Numbered from the stretch's first letter, positions 7,972 through 16,917 are shown. The stretch: 64,000 bases of DNA from Citrobacter sp. Marseille-Q6884 (GCF_945906775.1 NZ_CAMDRE010000001.1:62001-126000), one strand, 5' to 3'. A program made the numbers and translations. Notes: generated by a model not told the origin, from the sequence alone.

Positions 7972-10050
7972 ATGTCGTATACACCGATGAGTGACCTCGG
8001 ACAGCAAGGCTTGTTCGATATTACTCGTACATTATTACAGCAGCCCGATCTTCAGTCTCTCAGTGAGGCGCTTTCGCAACTGGTCAAGCGTTCGGCGCTG
8101 GCCGATTGCGCGGCTATTGTGTTATGGCAGGCGCAGACGCAGCGTGCGCATTATTTCGCGACGCGTGAAAATGGTAAGCCCATCGATTATGAAGACGAAA
8201 CCGTACTGGCGCACGGACCGGTGCGCCGCATTTTGTCTCGTCCCGATACGCTACATTGCAACTACCATGAGTTCACCGAAACCTGGCCGCAGCTGGCGTC
8301 CGGCGGCTTGTACGCTGAATTTGGACACTACTGCCTGCTACCGCTGGCGGCCGATGGACGGATCTTTGGCGGCTGTGAATTCATCCGCAATGAAGACCGC
8401 CCGTGGACGGAAAAAGAGTACAACCGGCTGCAGACTTTTACGCAGATCGTCGGTGTCGTTGCGGAGCAAATTCAGAGCCGGGTAACGAACAACGTCGATT
8501 ACGAACTGTTATGCCGCGAGCGCGACAACTTTCGCATCCTGGTCGCCATCACCAACGCCGTGCTCTCCCGCCTGGACGTTGATGAGCTGGTCAGCGAAGT
8601 CGCCAAAGAGATCCACCACTACTTCAATATTGATGACATCAGCATCGTGCTGCGCAGCGATCGCAAAAATAAGCTGAGCATTTACTCCACCCACTATCTG
8701 GATGAGCATCATCCGGCACATGAACAAAGTGAAGTGGACGAAGCCGGCACGCTCTCTGAACGGGTATTCAAAAGCAAAGAGATGCTGCTGATTAACCTGA
8801 ACGAACGCGATGCGCTTGCGCCTTACGAACGTATGCTGTTCGAAACCTGGGGCAACCAGATACAAACGCTGTGCCTGCTGCCGCTGATGTCCGGCAATAC
8901 GATGCTTGGCGTCCTCAAGCTGGCGCAGTGTGAAGAGAAAGTCTTCACCACCGCCAACCTCAAATTGTTGCGCCAGATTGCCGAACGCGTGGCGATTGCC
9001 GTCGATAACGCCCTCGCCTATCAGGAGATCCACCGCCTGAAAGAGCGGCTGGTCGATGAAAACCTGGCGCTGACCGAACAACTCAACAACGTAGACAGTG
9101 AGTTTGGCGAGATCATTGGTCGCAGCGAAGCGATGTACAGCGTCCTCAAACAGGTCGAGATGGTGGCGCAAAGCGACAGCACTGTCCTGATTCTGGGTGA
9201 GACCGGAACAGGTAAAGAACTGATAGCCCGGGCCATTCACAATCTGAGCGGACGTAATGCCCGCCGGATGGTGAAGATGAACTGCGCAGCCATGCCTGCC
9301 GGATTACTGGAAAGCGATCTGTTTGGCCATGAACGCGGTGCGTTTACCGGCGCCAGCGCTCAGCGAATTGGTCGTTTCGAGCTGGCGGATAAAAGCTCGC
9401 TGTTCCTCGACGAAGTGGGCGATATGCCGCTGGAATTGCAGCCAAAACTGCTGCGCGTTCTCCAGGAACAGGAATTTGAACGGCTGGGCAGTAACAAGCT
9501 GATCCAGACGGATGTCCGCCTGATCGCCGCCACCAACCGGGATCTGAAAAAAATGGTGGCAGATCGCGAGTTCCGTAACGATCTGTACTATCGTCTGAAC
9601 GTCTTCCCGATCCATTTGCCGCCGCTGCGTGAGCGCCCGGAAGATATTCCCCTGCTGGTGAAAGCCTTCACCTTTAAAATCGCCCGCCGGATGGGACGTA
9701 ACATCGACAGTATTCCTGCGGAAGCGCTGCGAACGCTGAGCAGTATGGAATGGCCGGGGAACGTGCGCGAACTGGAAAACGTCGTGGAGCGTGCGGTTCT
9801 GCTGACGCGAGGCAACGTGCTGCAACTCTCGCTGCCTGATGTCGCCAACCTGACTCCTTCCGATCCCCCGGTGGCAACAGAAGTCGCACAAGAGGGTGAG
9901 GACGAATACCAGCTCATTATGCGCGTACTGAAAGAGACTAACGGCGTTGTCGCCGGTCCCAAAGGCGCGGCGCAGCGCCTGGGTCTGAAGCGCACCACCC
10001 TGCTTTCACGTATGAAGCGACTGGGTATTGATAAAGATGCGCTGGTTTAA
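7972..10050 (+). CDS. fhlA: Formate hydrogenlyase transcriptional activator FhlA
   Basis: Formate-responsive sigma-54 activator of hyc, hyp and other formate-regulon genes. It has 692 residues, the E. coli length. The N-terminal half contains two GAF-type sensing regions (about 1-180 and 190-345) that bind formate. The AAA+ domain has Walker A GETGTGKE at 409-416 and the sigma-54 contact loop GAFTGA at 456-461. A Fis-type helix-turn-helix (RLGLKRTTLLSRMKRLGI) closes the protein. It has no receiver domain, as is usual for FhlA. It lies downstream of hyp, separated by a REP pair. Confidence 0.98.
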   Translation: MSYTPMSDLGQQGLFDITRTLLQQPDLQSLSEALSQLVKRSALADCAAIVLWQAQTQRAHYFATRENGKPIDYEDETVLAHGPVRRILSRPDTLHCNYHEFTETWPQLASGGLYAEFGHYCLLPLAADGRIFGGCEFIRNEDRPWTEKEYNRLQTFTQIVGVVAEQIQSRVTNNVDYELLCRERDNFRILVAITNAVLSRLDVDELVSEVAKEIHHYFNIDDISIVLRSDRKNKLSIYSTHYLDEHHPAHEQSEVDEAGTLSERVFKSKEMLLINLNERDALAPYERMLFETWGNQIQTLCLLPLMSGNTMLGVLKLAQCEEKVFTTANLKLLRQIAERVAIAVDNALAYQEIHRLKERLVDENLALTEQLNNVDSEFGEIIGRSEAMYSVLKQVEMVAQSDSTVLILGETGTGKELIARAIHNLSGRNARRMVKMNCAAMPAGLLESDLFGHERGAFTGASAQRIGRFELADKSSLFLDEVGDMPLELQPKLLRVLQEQEFERLGSNKLIQTDVRLIAATNRDLKKMVADREFRNDLYYRLNVFPIHLPPLRERPEDIPLLVKAFTFKIARRMGRNIDSIPAEALRTLSSMEWPGNVRELENVVERAVLLTRGNVLQLSLPDVANLTPSDPPVATEVAQEGEDEYQLIMRVLKETNGVVAGPKGAAQRLGLKRTTLLSRMKRLGIDKDALV

Positions 10051-10094
10051 CAACTGTGGCTATACTGGGGGATATCTCAACGAAAGGAGGCAGT

Positions 10095-10523
10095 ATGGCG
10101 GTATCAGCACGTAATCAACTCACCGGTACGGTAAGTGCGGTTGCCACTGGCGCAGTGAATGATGAAGTTGAACTGACGCTGGCAGGCGGTGCAAAACTGG
10201 TCGCGATTGTTACCCATAGCAGCCAACAGGCGCTGGGTCTGGCAAACGGAAAAGAAGCGATTGCCCTGATCAAAGCACCGTGGGTCACGCTGGCAACGGA
10301 AGACTGTGGGCTGAACTTCTCAGCCCGTAACCAGTTTGCTGGCAGCGTTTCTCAGGTTACTGAAGGTGCAGTCAACGCGACGGTACACATCAAGACAGAT
10401 GCCGGTTTTGACATCGTTGCCGTGATCACTAACGAGAGTCAGCAAGAAATGAAACTGAGCCAGGGCAGCCGCGTCATTGCGCTGATCAAGGCCTCAGCGA
10501 TTCTGATTGCCACCAAAGCATAA
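10095..10523 (+). CDS. Two-domain molybdate-binding (Mop/TOBE) protein
   Basis: It has 142 residues built from two tandem Mop domains: each begins SARNQL or SARNQF, then G-V-x-x-V-x-x-GAVN, and ends VIALIKA or AIALIKA. Such di-Mop proteins (ModG/MopII type) bind and buffer molybdate in the cytoplasm. The ATG at 10095 is chosen over an upstream frame at 10056 because a strong AAAGGAGG (10083-10090) precedes it. It follows fhlA by 44 bases and could be cotranscribed. The context suggests molybdenum supply for formate dehydrogenase H, which is an inference. E. coli K-12 has no such gene at this place, to my knowledge. Confidence 0.85.
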   Translation: MAVSARNQLTGTVSAVATGAVNDEVELTLAGGAKLVAIVTHSSQQALGLANGKEAIALIKAPWVTLATEDCGLNFSARNQFAGSVSQVTEGAVNATVHIKTDAGFDIVAVITNESQQEMKLSQGSRVIALIKASAILIATKA

Positions 10524-10531
10524 TCCCCGAC

Positions 10532-10560
10532 AATGCCCTCGTGCCGAGGGCATTATTTTT
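10532..10560. terminator. Bidirectional terminator between the Mop gene and ygbA
   Basis: A perfect 10-base stem, AATGCCCTCG/CGAGGGCATT, with loop TGC is followed by ATTTTTT on the plus strand. It overlaps the last codon region of ygbA and serves both convergent genes. Confidence 0.85.
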
Positions 10561-10897
10561 TGCGCTGATACTTCTCGGGCAATTCCGGGACCGGGCGTTT
10601 GTCATCAATCAAATGACGCACAGTCAAAATCGGATGGCGCCAGAGCATTCTCGGCCCCGCCCAGCGCATAATCTGCTTCATCTCTTCACGCTTCGCCGGT
10701 TGATAACAGTGTACCGGGCACTGTTTGCACGCGGGTTTTTCTTCGCCAAACACACACTTATCCAGGCGTTTTTGCGCATAACTAAATAACGCGTCGTAAT
10801 GCCCAGGCTCCTTCGAAGCCTGCGGACACTGGTTTTCGTATAGCGAGATCATTTTCTGGATCGTCATTTTTTCACGTGCAATACGTTTGCCAGACAT
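10553..10897 (-). CDS. ygbA: YgbA, nitric-oxide-inducible small cysteine protein
   Basis: It has 114 residues and matches E. coli YgbA almost to identity in its C-terminal half. A cysteine cluster, CVFGEEKPACKQCPVHCYQP, suggests a metal or iron-sulfur site. The ATG at 10897 (MSGKRIAREK) is chosen over the longer frame at 10921 because it matches the E. coli start. In E. coli the gene is under NsrR and helps growth after nitric-oxide stress; the biochemical function is not settled. An excellent NsrR box lies 15 bases upstream. It is convergent with the Mop gene across a shared terminator. Confidence 0.92.
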   Translation of the reverse strand: MSGKRIAREKMTIQKMISLYENQCPQASKEPGHYDALFSYAQKRLDKCVFGEEKPACKQCPVHCYQPAKREEMKQIMRWAGPRMLWRHPILTVRHLIDDKRPVPELPEKYQRKK

Positions 10898-10912
10898 GAT
10901 GCCTCCATATTT

Positions 10913-10935
10913 AAGTTGCATAAATAATACACCTT
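10913..10935 (-). promoter_or_regulatory. NsrR operator upstream of ygbA
   Basis: AAGTTGCATAA, one spacer base, TAATACACCTT: an 11-1-11 inverted repeat that fits the NsrR consensus (AAGATGCATTT with its inverted copy). It lies 15 bases upstream of the ygbA ATG, so bound repressor would block the promoter. The E. coli ygbA promoter is a known NsrR target. Confidence 0.8.
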
Positions 10936-10988
10936 AGTCATCCACGCGACTATCACCTGAAGGTGATACATCCTTAGCACCCTACGCA

Positions 10989-11007
10989 AATAAGAATTAT
11001 TTTCATT
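10989..11007 (+). promoter_or_regulatory. Fur-box-like site upstream of sitA
   Basis: AATAAGAATTATTTTCATT reads on the reverse strand as AATGAAAATAATTCTTATT, matching about 16 of 18 defined positions of the Fur consensus AATGATAATNATTATCATT. It is about 80 bases upstream of sitA. sitABCD of Salmonella is repressed by Fur with iron. Confidence 0.7.
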
Positions 11008-11027
11008 TGTTTATGCCATGTGCTATA

Positions 11028-11049
11028 TAACATAGCAAAGGCTATATTC
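11028..11049 (+). promoter_or_regulatory. MntR operator upstream of sitA
   Basis: AACATAGCAAAGGCTATATT (11029-11048) is a near-perfect copy of the enteric MntR palindrome (AACATAGC, four bases, GCTATGTT). It lies 36 bases upstream of the sitA ATG, downstream of the Fur-like box. Dual Fur/MntR control is known for sitABCD. Confidence 0.8.
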
Positions 11050-11084
11050 GATGATAAATTAACCACTTTGCTGTGAGGGATACT

Positions 11085-12002
11085 ATGCCGCACCTGACCC
11101 GTCTGAAGTCATTTCTTCTTGCCAGCGTACTGACGGCACTCACGCTGTCGCCTGCCTTTGCGAAAGAAAAGTTTAAGGTGATTACCACCTTTACGGTGAT
11201 TGCCGATATGGCGAGCAACGTGGCGGGTGACGCGGCCGAGGTCAGTTCAATCACGAAACCCGGTGCGGAAATTCACGAATATCAACCCACGCCGGGGGAT
11301 ATTAAACGGGCGCAGGGCGCACAGCTTATTCTCTCCAACGGCCTTAACCTGGAGTTGTGGTTTGCCCGTTTCTATCAGCATTTATCCGGCGTACCGGAAG
11401 TGATGGTTTCGGATGGGGTAAAACCGATGGGCATCAGCGAAGGCCCTTACAACGGAAAACCCAACCCACATGCCTGGATGTCGGCAGAAAATGCCCTGAT
11501 CTACGTCGATAACATTCGCAACGCGTTGATGAAGTACGACCCGGACAACGCCGCCACCTACCAGAAAAATGCAGAGAACTATAAAGCGAAGATTCGTCAG
11601 ACGCTCGATCCCCTGCACGCCGCGCTGGCGAAAATCCCGGCGGATAAACGCTGGCTGGTCACCAGCGAAGGCGCATTCTCCTATCTGGCGCGCGATAACG
11701 ATCTGAAAGAGCTGTATCTGTGGCCGATCAATGCCGATCAGCAAGGCACACCGAAACAGGTACGCAAAGTGATCGATGCGATCAGAGCGCATCAGATCCC
11801 AACGGTATTTAGCGAAAGCACGGTTTCCGATAAGCCGGCGCGTCAGGTAGCCCGGGAGTCCGGCGCACATTATGGCGGCGTATTGTACGTCGATTCCCTG
11901 AGCGCGGCCGATGGCCCGGTACCGACCTATCTGGATTTACTGCGCGTCACGACGGAAACCATCGTCAGCGGCATTAACGACGGCCTGAGGAGTCAAAAAT
12001 GA
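11085..12002 (+). CDS. sitA: Manganese/iron ABC transporter periplasmic binding protein SitA
   Basis: Cluster A-I periplasmic metal-binding protein for Mn(II)/Fe(II) uptake. It has 305 residues, with a signal peptide ending near SPAFA-KEKF. Expected ligands are visible: His in EIHEYQPTPGD, His in NPHAWMS, Glu in FSEST and Asp in YVDSLS. The ATG at 11085 (MPHLTRLKSF) follows GAGGGA; an in-frame GTG at 11073 is less likely. The last bases overlap sitB (ATGA). Controlled by the Fur-like and MntR-like sites just upstream. In Salmonella the same operon sits at the fhlA side of SPI-1. Confidence 0.95.
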   Translation: MPHLTRLKSFLLASVLTALTLSPAFAKEKFKVITTFTVIADMASNVAGDAAEVSSITKPGAEIHEYQPTPGDIKRAQGAQLILSNGLNLELWFARFYQHLSGVPEVMVSDGVKPMGISEGPYNGKPNPHAWMSAENALIYVDNIRNALMKYDPDNAATYQKNAENYKAKIRQTLDPLHAALAKIPADKRWLVTSEGAFSYLARDNDLKELYLWPINADQQGTPKQVRKVIDAIRAHQIPTVFSESTVSDKPARQVARESGAHYGGVLYVDSLSAADGPVPTYLDLLRVTTETIVSGINDGLRSQK

Positions 12003-12820
12003 GTCAATCTGCGATTACCGTGAACCAGGTTACGGTGACGTATCGCAACGGTCACACCGCTCTGCGGGATGCCACTTTTCAGGTTCCAGGCGGCACGATT
12101 GCCGCGCTGGTTGGCGTCAACGGCTCCGGGAAATCAACCCTTTTCAAAGCGTTGATGGGGTTTGTCCGGCTGGCGCAAGGGGAGATTTCCATCCTGCAAC
12201 AACCGGTCAATCAGGCGCTGAAGCAGAATCTGATTTCGTATGTCCCACAGTCGGAAGAGGTGGACTGGTCGTTTCCGGTGCTGGTGGAAGATGTCGTGAT
12301 GATGGGGCGCTATGGCCATATGGGCTGGCTACGTCGCCCGAAGGCGCGCGATCACGAATGCGTGGAGGCGGCGCTGGCGCGGGTTGATATGCTGGAGTAT
12401 CGCCATCGTCAGATAGGCGAACTTTCCGGTGGGCAGAAAAAGCGCGTCTTTCTGGCGCGGGCTATCGCTCAGGACGGGCAGGTGATTTTACTGGACGAAC
12501 CGTTCACTGGCGTGGACGTAAAAACCGAGGCCCGCATCATCGATCTGCTGCGCGAACTGCGCGATGAGGGCCGGACCATGCTGGTCTCTACCCATAATCT
12601 GGGTTCGGTCACCGAGTTTTGTGACTACACGGTGATGATTAAAGGTACGGTGCTGGCAAGCGGTCCGACGGAAACCACCTTTACCACTGAGAATCTGGAA
12701 CTGGCCTTCAGCGGCGTCCTGCGCCACGTGGCGCTGAACGGGGGTGAGCAGCATGTGATTACGGATGATGAGCGTCCGTATATTTCCCGACGCACCGCAA
12801 GCGAGGGGGAGTCATCATGA
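11999..12820 (+). CDS. sitB: Manganese/iron ABC transporter ATPase SitB
   Basis: Cytoplasmic ATPase of the SitABCD importer. It has 273 residues, with Walker A GVNGSGKST near residue 38, signature LSGGQKKR and Walker B VILLDEPF. It overlaps sitA and sitC by four bases each, the hallmark of a translationally coupled operon. It belongs to the metal-uptake ABC family (zinc/manganese). Confidence 0.96.
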   Translation: MSQSAITVNQVTVTYRNGHTALRDATFQVPGGTIAALVGVNGSGKSTLFKALMGFVRLAQGEISILQQPVNQALKQNLISYVPQSEEVDWSFPVLVEDVVMMGRYGHMGWLRRPKARDHECVEAALARVDMLEYRHRQIGELSGGQKKRVFLARAIAQDGQVILLDEPFTGVDVKTEARIIDLLRELRDEGRTMLVSTHNLGSVTEFCDYTVMIKGTVLASGPTETTFTTENLELAFSGVLRHVALNGGEQHVITDDERPYISRRTASEGESS

Positions 12821-13680
12821 ACTGGCTGACAGAGCCGTTTGGCTATCAGTATATGCTGAATGCCATGTGGGTCTCCGCGATGGTCGGCGGCCTGTGCGCG
12901 TTCCTCTCCTGCTACCTGATGCTCAAAGGCTGGTCGCTGATTGGCGATGCGCTGTCGCACTCCATCGTCCCGGGGGTTGCCGGGGCTTATATGTTAGGCC
13001 TTCCCTTCGCGCTCGGCGCCTTTCTTTCCGGGGGACTGGCGGCAGGCAGCATGCTGTTTCTCAATCAGCGTTCGCGTCTGAAGGAAGATGCGATTATCGG
13101 GCTGATCTTTTCCTCCTTCTTCGGCATCGGGTTGTTTATGGTGTCGCTCAATCCGATGTCGGTGAACATACAGACCATTATTCTCGGCAACATACTGGCG
13201 ATTGCCCCGGAAGACATTGTGCAACTGGCGATCATCGGCGTTGTCTCGCTGACCATTTTGTTATTGAAGTGGAAAGACCTGATGGTGGTCTTTTTCGATG
13301 AGAACCATGCGCGGTCTATCGGTCTGAATCCGGGTCGGTTGAAGCTGTTATTTTTTACGCTACTTTCCGTTTCCACCGTTGCGGCACTGCAAACCGTCGG
13401 GGCATTTTTGGTGATTTGTCTGGTGGTGACCCCCGGCGCTACCGCCTGGCTGTTGACCGACCGCTTTCCCCGCCTGCTCGTCATCGCTGTCGCCATCGGT
13501 AGCCTGACCAGCTTTTTCGGCGCCTGGCTGAGCTACTGGCTGGACGGCGCAACCGGCGGAATCATTGTCGTTCTGCAAACGCTGCTGTTTCTGCTGGCGT
13601 TTGTCTTTGCCCCCAAACATGGCCTGCTGGCAAATCGCCGCCGCGCCCGCCAGGTGAATAAGGAGTCCTCATGCTCTTAA
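12817..13680 (+). CDS. sitC: Manganese/iron ABC transporter permease SitC
   Basis: Inner-membrane permease of the SitABCD importer. It has 287 residues, with eight or more hydrophobic helices and the ABC-3 family pattern (LKGWSLIGDALSHSIVPG near residue 35). It forms a heterodimer with SitD. The ATG at 12817 overlaps the sitB stop; its stop overlaps the sitD start by 10 bases. Confidence 0.95.
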   Translation: MNWLTEPFGYQYMLNAMWVSAMVGGLCAFLSCYLMLKGWSLIGDALSHSIVPGVAGAYMLGLPFALGAFLSGGLAAGSMLFLNQRSRLKEDAIIGLIFSSFFGIGLFMVSLNPMSVNIQTIILGNILAIAPEDIVQLAIIGVVSLTILLLKWKDLMVVFFDENHARSIGLNPGRLKLLFFTLLSVSTVAALQTVGAFLVICLVVTPGATAWLLTDRFPRLLVIAVAIGSLTSFFGAWLSYWLDGATGGIIVVLQTLLFLLAFVFAPKHGLLANRRRARQVNKESSCS

Positions 13681-14522
13681 ACACGCTGCTGGAACCCTTT
13701 CAGTTCAACTTTATGGTCAACGCGCTGGCCATCTCCACCCTCGTCGCCATACCCTGCGCGTTGTTGTCGGTCTTTTTGGTGCTTAAAGGCTGGGCGCTGA
13801 TGGGCGATGCCATGAGTCACGCCGTTTTTCCGGGGATCGTTCTGGCTTACATCGCCGGTATTCCGCTGGCAATTGGCGCGTTTATCGCCGGGCTTTTCTG
13901 TGCGGTTGCAACGGGCTATCTCGATGATAATAGCCGAATCAAGCGAGACACCCTGATGGGGATCGTCTTCTCCGGGATGTTTGGCGCAGGGCTGGTGCTG
14001 TATGTCTCTATCCAGTCTGAAGTCCATCTGGATCATATTTTGTTTGGCGATATGCTGGGCGTTTCGCTGAGCGACATCGCCCAGACAGCGGTTATCGCCC
14101 TCGGGATCGCGCTGATTATCGGGCTAAAGTGGAAAGATCTGCTGCTGCACGCGTTCGATCCGCATCAGGCAAAAGCCAGCGGACTTAACACCCCCCTGCT
14201 GCATTACGGGCTGCTGTGCATGATCGCCCTGACCATCGTCGCGACGCTAAAATCAGTGGGGATCATTTTGTCGATCTCACTGTTAATTGCGCCAGGTGCC
14301 ATTGCGATTTTATTGACGCGAACCTTTTCCCGCGCGTTATTATTGGCGGTAGCGATCTCGGTGGTAACCTCATTTCTGGGTGTATATCTCTCCTTTTTTA
14401 TCGACAGCGCACCGGCCCCGACCATCGTCGTATTATTTTCTCTGCTGTTTGTCTTTGCCTTTATTTATTCCACCCTGCGCGATCGCCGCTTAGAAAACCA
14501 ACTTCAGCCGCATGATATATAA
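13671..14522 (+). CDS. sitD: Manganese/iron ABC transporter permease SitD
   Basis: Second inner-membrane permease of SitABCD. It has 283 residues, homologous to SitC, with the same LKGWALMGDAMSHAVFPG motif. The ATG at 13671 is preceded by AAGGAGTCCTC, a good ribosome-binding site inside sitC. It is the last gene of the operon, ending 60 bases before a strong bidirectional terminator. Confidence 0.95.
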   Translation: MLLNTLLEPFQFNFMVNALAISTLVAIPCALLSVFLVLKGWALMGDAMSHAVFPGIVLAYIAGIPLAIGAFIAGLFCAVATGYLDDNSRIKRDTLMGIVFSGMFGAGLVLYVSIQSEVHLDHILFGDMLGVSLSDIAQTAVIALGIALIIGLKWKDLLLHAFDPHQAKASGLNTPLLHYGLLCMIALTIVATLKSVGIILSISLLIAPGAIAILLTRTFSRALLLAVAISVVTSFLGVYLSFFIDSAPAPTIVVLFSLLFVFAFIYSTLRDRRLENQLQPHDI

Positions 14523-14582
14523 ATAGCACTTAACAATATGTCCGCTAATGTTTTTGCTGTTGATAAATAACAATGATATTAA

Positions 14583-14606
14583 TATAGCCTCCCGCAGGAG
14601 GCTATA
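14583..14606. terminator. Bidirectional terminator between sitD and the M20 peptidase gene
   Basis: TATAGCCTCC-CGCA-GGAGGCTATA, a perfect 10-base stem with a four-base loop, lies between two convergent genes and is followed by TTTCC on the plus strand. Confidence 0.8.
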
Positions 14607-14617
14607 TTTCCTGCACA

Positions 14618-15730
14618 TTACAGCATCGTGATAATCCGTTTTAATAAACGGATGCGCGGCGCAATTGAGGCGATATCCAGCCATTCATCTGCGCTGTGGA
14701 AACCCGCGCCAATCGGGCCCAGTCCGTCCAGCGTCGGAATACCTAACGCCGCCGTCAGATTAGCATCGCTCCCGCCGCCCACGGCCTGCCATGTCACAGT
14801 GATGCCTTCTTCCAGACCCGCGCGTTCTACCAGCGCCATCAACTGTTGAGTCTCTTCACTCGCCGCCATCGCAGACTTGTGGCTTACGCGGGTGAGCGTG
14901 GTGGTCACGCCATCCAGGAAACCGTGCTGGCAGAGTGACTGCAGTGCCTGATGCACGCGGTCATACTCCTCGTTCTCCCAGAATCGCACATCCAGTTCCG
15001 CATGCAGTTTCGCCGCCACCACATTCGCCGCGCTGCCACCCTGCACAACGCCCACGTTAAGCGTGGTTCCGCGCGCTATGTCGCTCAACGCGTTAATCGC
15101 CAGCACGCTATTGGCAAACGCGGTGATCGCAGAACGCCCTTTTTCCGGCTCGTTACCGGCATGCGCCGCAACGCCGTCAAACGTCAGTTGATAGCCGCCA
15201 ACCCCTTTACGCGCTTTCACCAGAGAGCCGTCAGCCCGAGCGGCTTCACACACCAGCACGCAGCGCGCGCGCTTCGCCAGTTCGCCAATCCACTGGCTGG
15301 AGTGAACGCTGCCGGTCTCTTCATCCGGGTTCATTGCCACAGCGATAGACAGCCGCGCCAGGTCCTCAGCCGGTAACGTGCGCATCGCCCAGACCATATT
15401 CAGCAGGCCGCTTTTCATGTCGGAAACGCCGGGTCCGTAAAGACGGGTGTCATCGCGGCTCATTGGGCGTTCCGCCACGGTTCCCACCGGGAAAACGGTA
15501 TCAAGATGGCCGACCAACAGCACATCATACTGTGTCGCATCAGGCTTATTGGTCGCCAGCAGCGCCGGACCGACCGCACGGCCTAAATCCACCTGCTCTG
15601 TATGCCAGCCTTCCTGCTGCCAAAGTTCGCGCATCACTGCGGCCACGCGGGCAACGCCGTCTACTGTTTGCGTACCGCAGTCTACGTTGACCAGCGTTTG
15701 CAGTTCATCAATGTACTTTTCCAAATCCAT
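14618..15730 (-). CDS. M20 family metallopeptidase (carboxypeptidase G2-like)
   Basis: Zinc aminoacylase/carboxypeptidase of the M20A group, closest in look to glutamate carboxypeptidases. It has 370 residues. Metal and catalytic residues are in place: GHLDTVFP (His75, Asp77), GVSDMKSG (Asp104), PDEETGS (catalytic Glu137, metal Glu138), and a C-terminal GAGFHSADEW supplying the last His. There is no signal peptide, so it is cytoplasmic. The ATG at 15728-15730 follows AAGGATTTACC. It is 12 bases behind the yjiG-like gene, so these three form one operon. It probably hydrolyses a small peptide or N-acyl amino acid brought in by the YjiH/YjiG pair; the substrate is unknown. Confidence 0.85.
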   Translation of the reverse strand: MDLEKYIDELQTLVNVDCGTQTVDGVARVAAVMRELWQQEGWHTEQVDLGRAVGPALLATNKPDATQYDVLLVGHLDTVFPVGTVAERPMSRDDTRLYGPGVSDMKSGLLNMVWAMRTLPAEDLARLSIAVAMNPDEETGSVHSSQWIGELAKRARCVLVCEAARADGSLVKARKGVGGYQLTFDGVAAHAGNEPEKGRSAITAFANSVLAINALSDIARGTTLNVGVVQGGSAANVVAAKLHAELDVRFWENEEYDRVHQALQSLCQHGFLDGVTTTLTRVSHKSAMAASEETQQLMALVERAGLEEGITVTWQAVGGGSDANLTAALGIPTLDGLGPIGAGFHSADEWLDIASIAPRIRLLKRIITML

Positions 15731-15742
15731 GGTAAATCCTTA

Positions 15743-16207
15743 TCAGAGAATAATGCGCATCAGCAGCATCGCTAAAAAAGCGTTCAAAACGGAGATGACA
15801 ATCATCAGAGGAATACGTTTAGCGCTGGTGCCAATCACCCCGAGAATACGACCGAGGTACTGCACCTGAGAGCCCATCAGGTAAATTGCCGGGGCGAGAA
15901 TCGCCAGGTGTTCACCGGTCAGGATGCCTTTGTCAAACAGGCCAATCGCGACGCCGATCCCCCCGCCCATCGACATCCAGCCACCAATTAACACAGCAGC
16001 GGCTTCACCGGGCAGACCAAACAGCCCCATTAACGGCGCGAATACCATGCCCAGCCCTTTCAATGCGCCGGTAATCTCCAGCGCTTTAATGATGATAAAA
16101 GCCATCACCACGTTCGGCAGCGTACTGGTTGTCGCGATGTTCCAGCCTTTACGGGCACCTTCGACAAAGACATCGGTAATAACAGGATTAGAGGTTGGTG
16201 CACTCAT
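15743..16207 (-). CDS. YjiG family inner-membrane protein (SpmB-like)
   Basis: It has 154 residues and is hydrophobic, with the conserved glycine-rich GGWMSMGGGIGVAIGLFDKG of the nucleoside-recognition (GATE) family to which YjiG and SpmB belong. It overlaps the upstream yjiH-like gene by four bases (ATGA). In E. coli yjiG and yjiH precede iadA, an isoaspartyl dipeptidase; here the partner is an M20 peptidase. The pair is probably a permease for the peptidase substrate, by analogy only. Confidence 0.8.
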   Translation of the reverse strand: MSAPTSNPVITDVFVEGARKGWNIATTSTLPNVVMAFIIIKALEITGALKGLGMVFAPLMGLFGLPGEAAAVLIGGWMSMGGGIGVAIGLFDKGILTGEHLAILAPAIYLMGSQVQYLGRILGVIGTSAKRIPLMIVISVLNAFLAMLLMRIIL

Positions 16208-16917
16208 GATGCTTCTCCCGGTACGGTGGATTCGACTTTTTTATTGGTGAAGGCCAGAAACAGGCGCATGACGTTGGCGCCGACAATTTTCATAATGAAC
16301 ATCACCGCGACACAGGCGCCAATCGACGCAGGTACCGCTGGCGTGCCATCCACGGCCATCAGCGTGAACAGGATTGCACCCGACGAGAAGAAGTTGGTGA
16401 TCATTGCCCCCGCAGAAAACTGGAACATGGCAAAGATATCTTTTTCGTTTTCCGTGATTTCGCCTTCATCGGCCAGATTACGCGTCAGCGATGCGCCAAC
16501 ATCAGTACTCTGCAGGCTGCCAATCAGCGCAAGACCGGTATTTCCCGGAATTCCCATCAGCGGGCGCAGTAATGGCGTTAACAGACGACGGGCTGCGCGC
16601 AGAGCGCCGTAATGTTCCAGCACATTAATCATGCCCAACGCAAACATCACCGCAGGAATTAAGCCTAACGCAAAGAGGAAACCGTCCATTGCGCCATGAC
16701 CGCCGCTGCCACGAAACGCGCTGGTCGCCGTCGTCAGCGTATCGCCTTCAAGGCTGGCTTTACTGACGACTTTGCCAAAAGCGCCATTTAACGTTGTGAA
16801 ATCAAATACACCGTACCATTCTTTTCCGCCGAGTAATCCAGAGAAAAATACAGCGGCGAATGCCAAAGCGAAATAAGCGCCCGGCCCTACCTTATTATCC
16901 TGGGAGGGTAAACTCAT
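16204..16917 (-). CDS. YjiH family inner-membrane protein (SpmA-like)
   Basis: It is 237 residues from the ATG at 16917 and polytopic, with GATE-family segments. The stretch GNTGLALIGSLQSTDVGASL near the middle is typical of YjiH/SpmA proteins. AAGGAA (16924-16929) sits about seven bases from this ATG; another ATG two codons earlier is too close to the Shine-Dalgarno, and a longer frame reaches 16956. It is the first gene of a three-gene operon (yjiH-like, yjiG-like, M20 peptidase). Confidence 0.8.
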   Translation of the reverse strand: MSLPSQDNKVGPGAYFALAFAAVFFSGLLGGKEWYGVFDFTTLNGAFGKVVSKASLEGDTLTTATSAFRGSGGHGAMDGFLFALGLIPAVMFALGMINVLEHYGALRAARRLLTPLLRPLMGIPGNTGLALIGSLQSTDVGASLTRNLADEGEITENEKDIFAMFQFSAGAMITNFFSSGAILFTLMAVDGTPAVPASIGACVAVMFIMKIVGANVMRLFLAFTNKKVESTVPGEAS

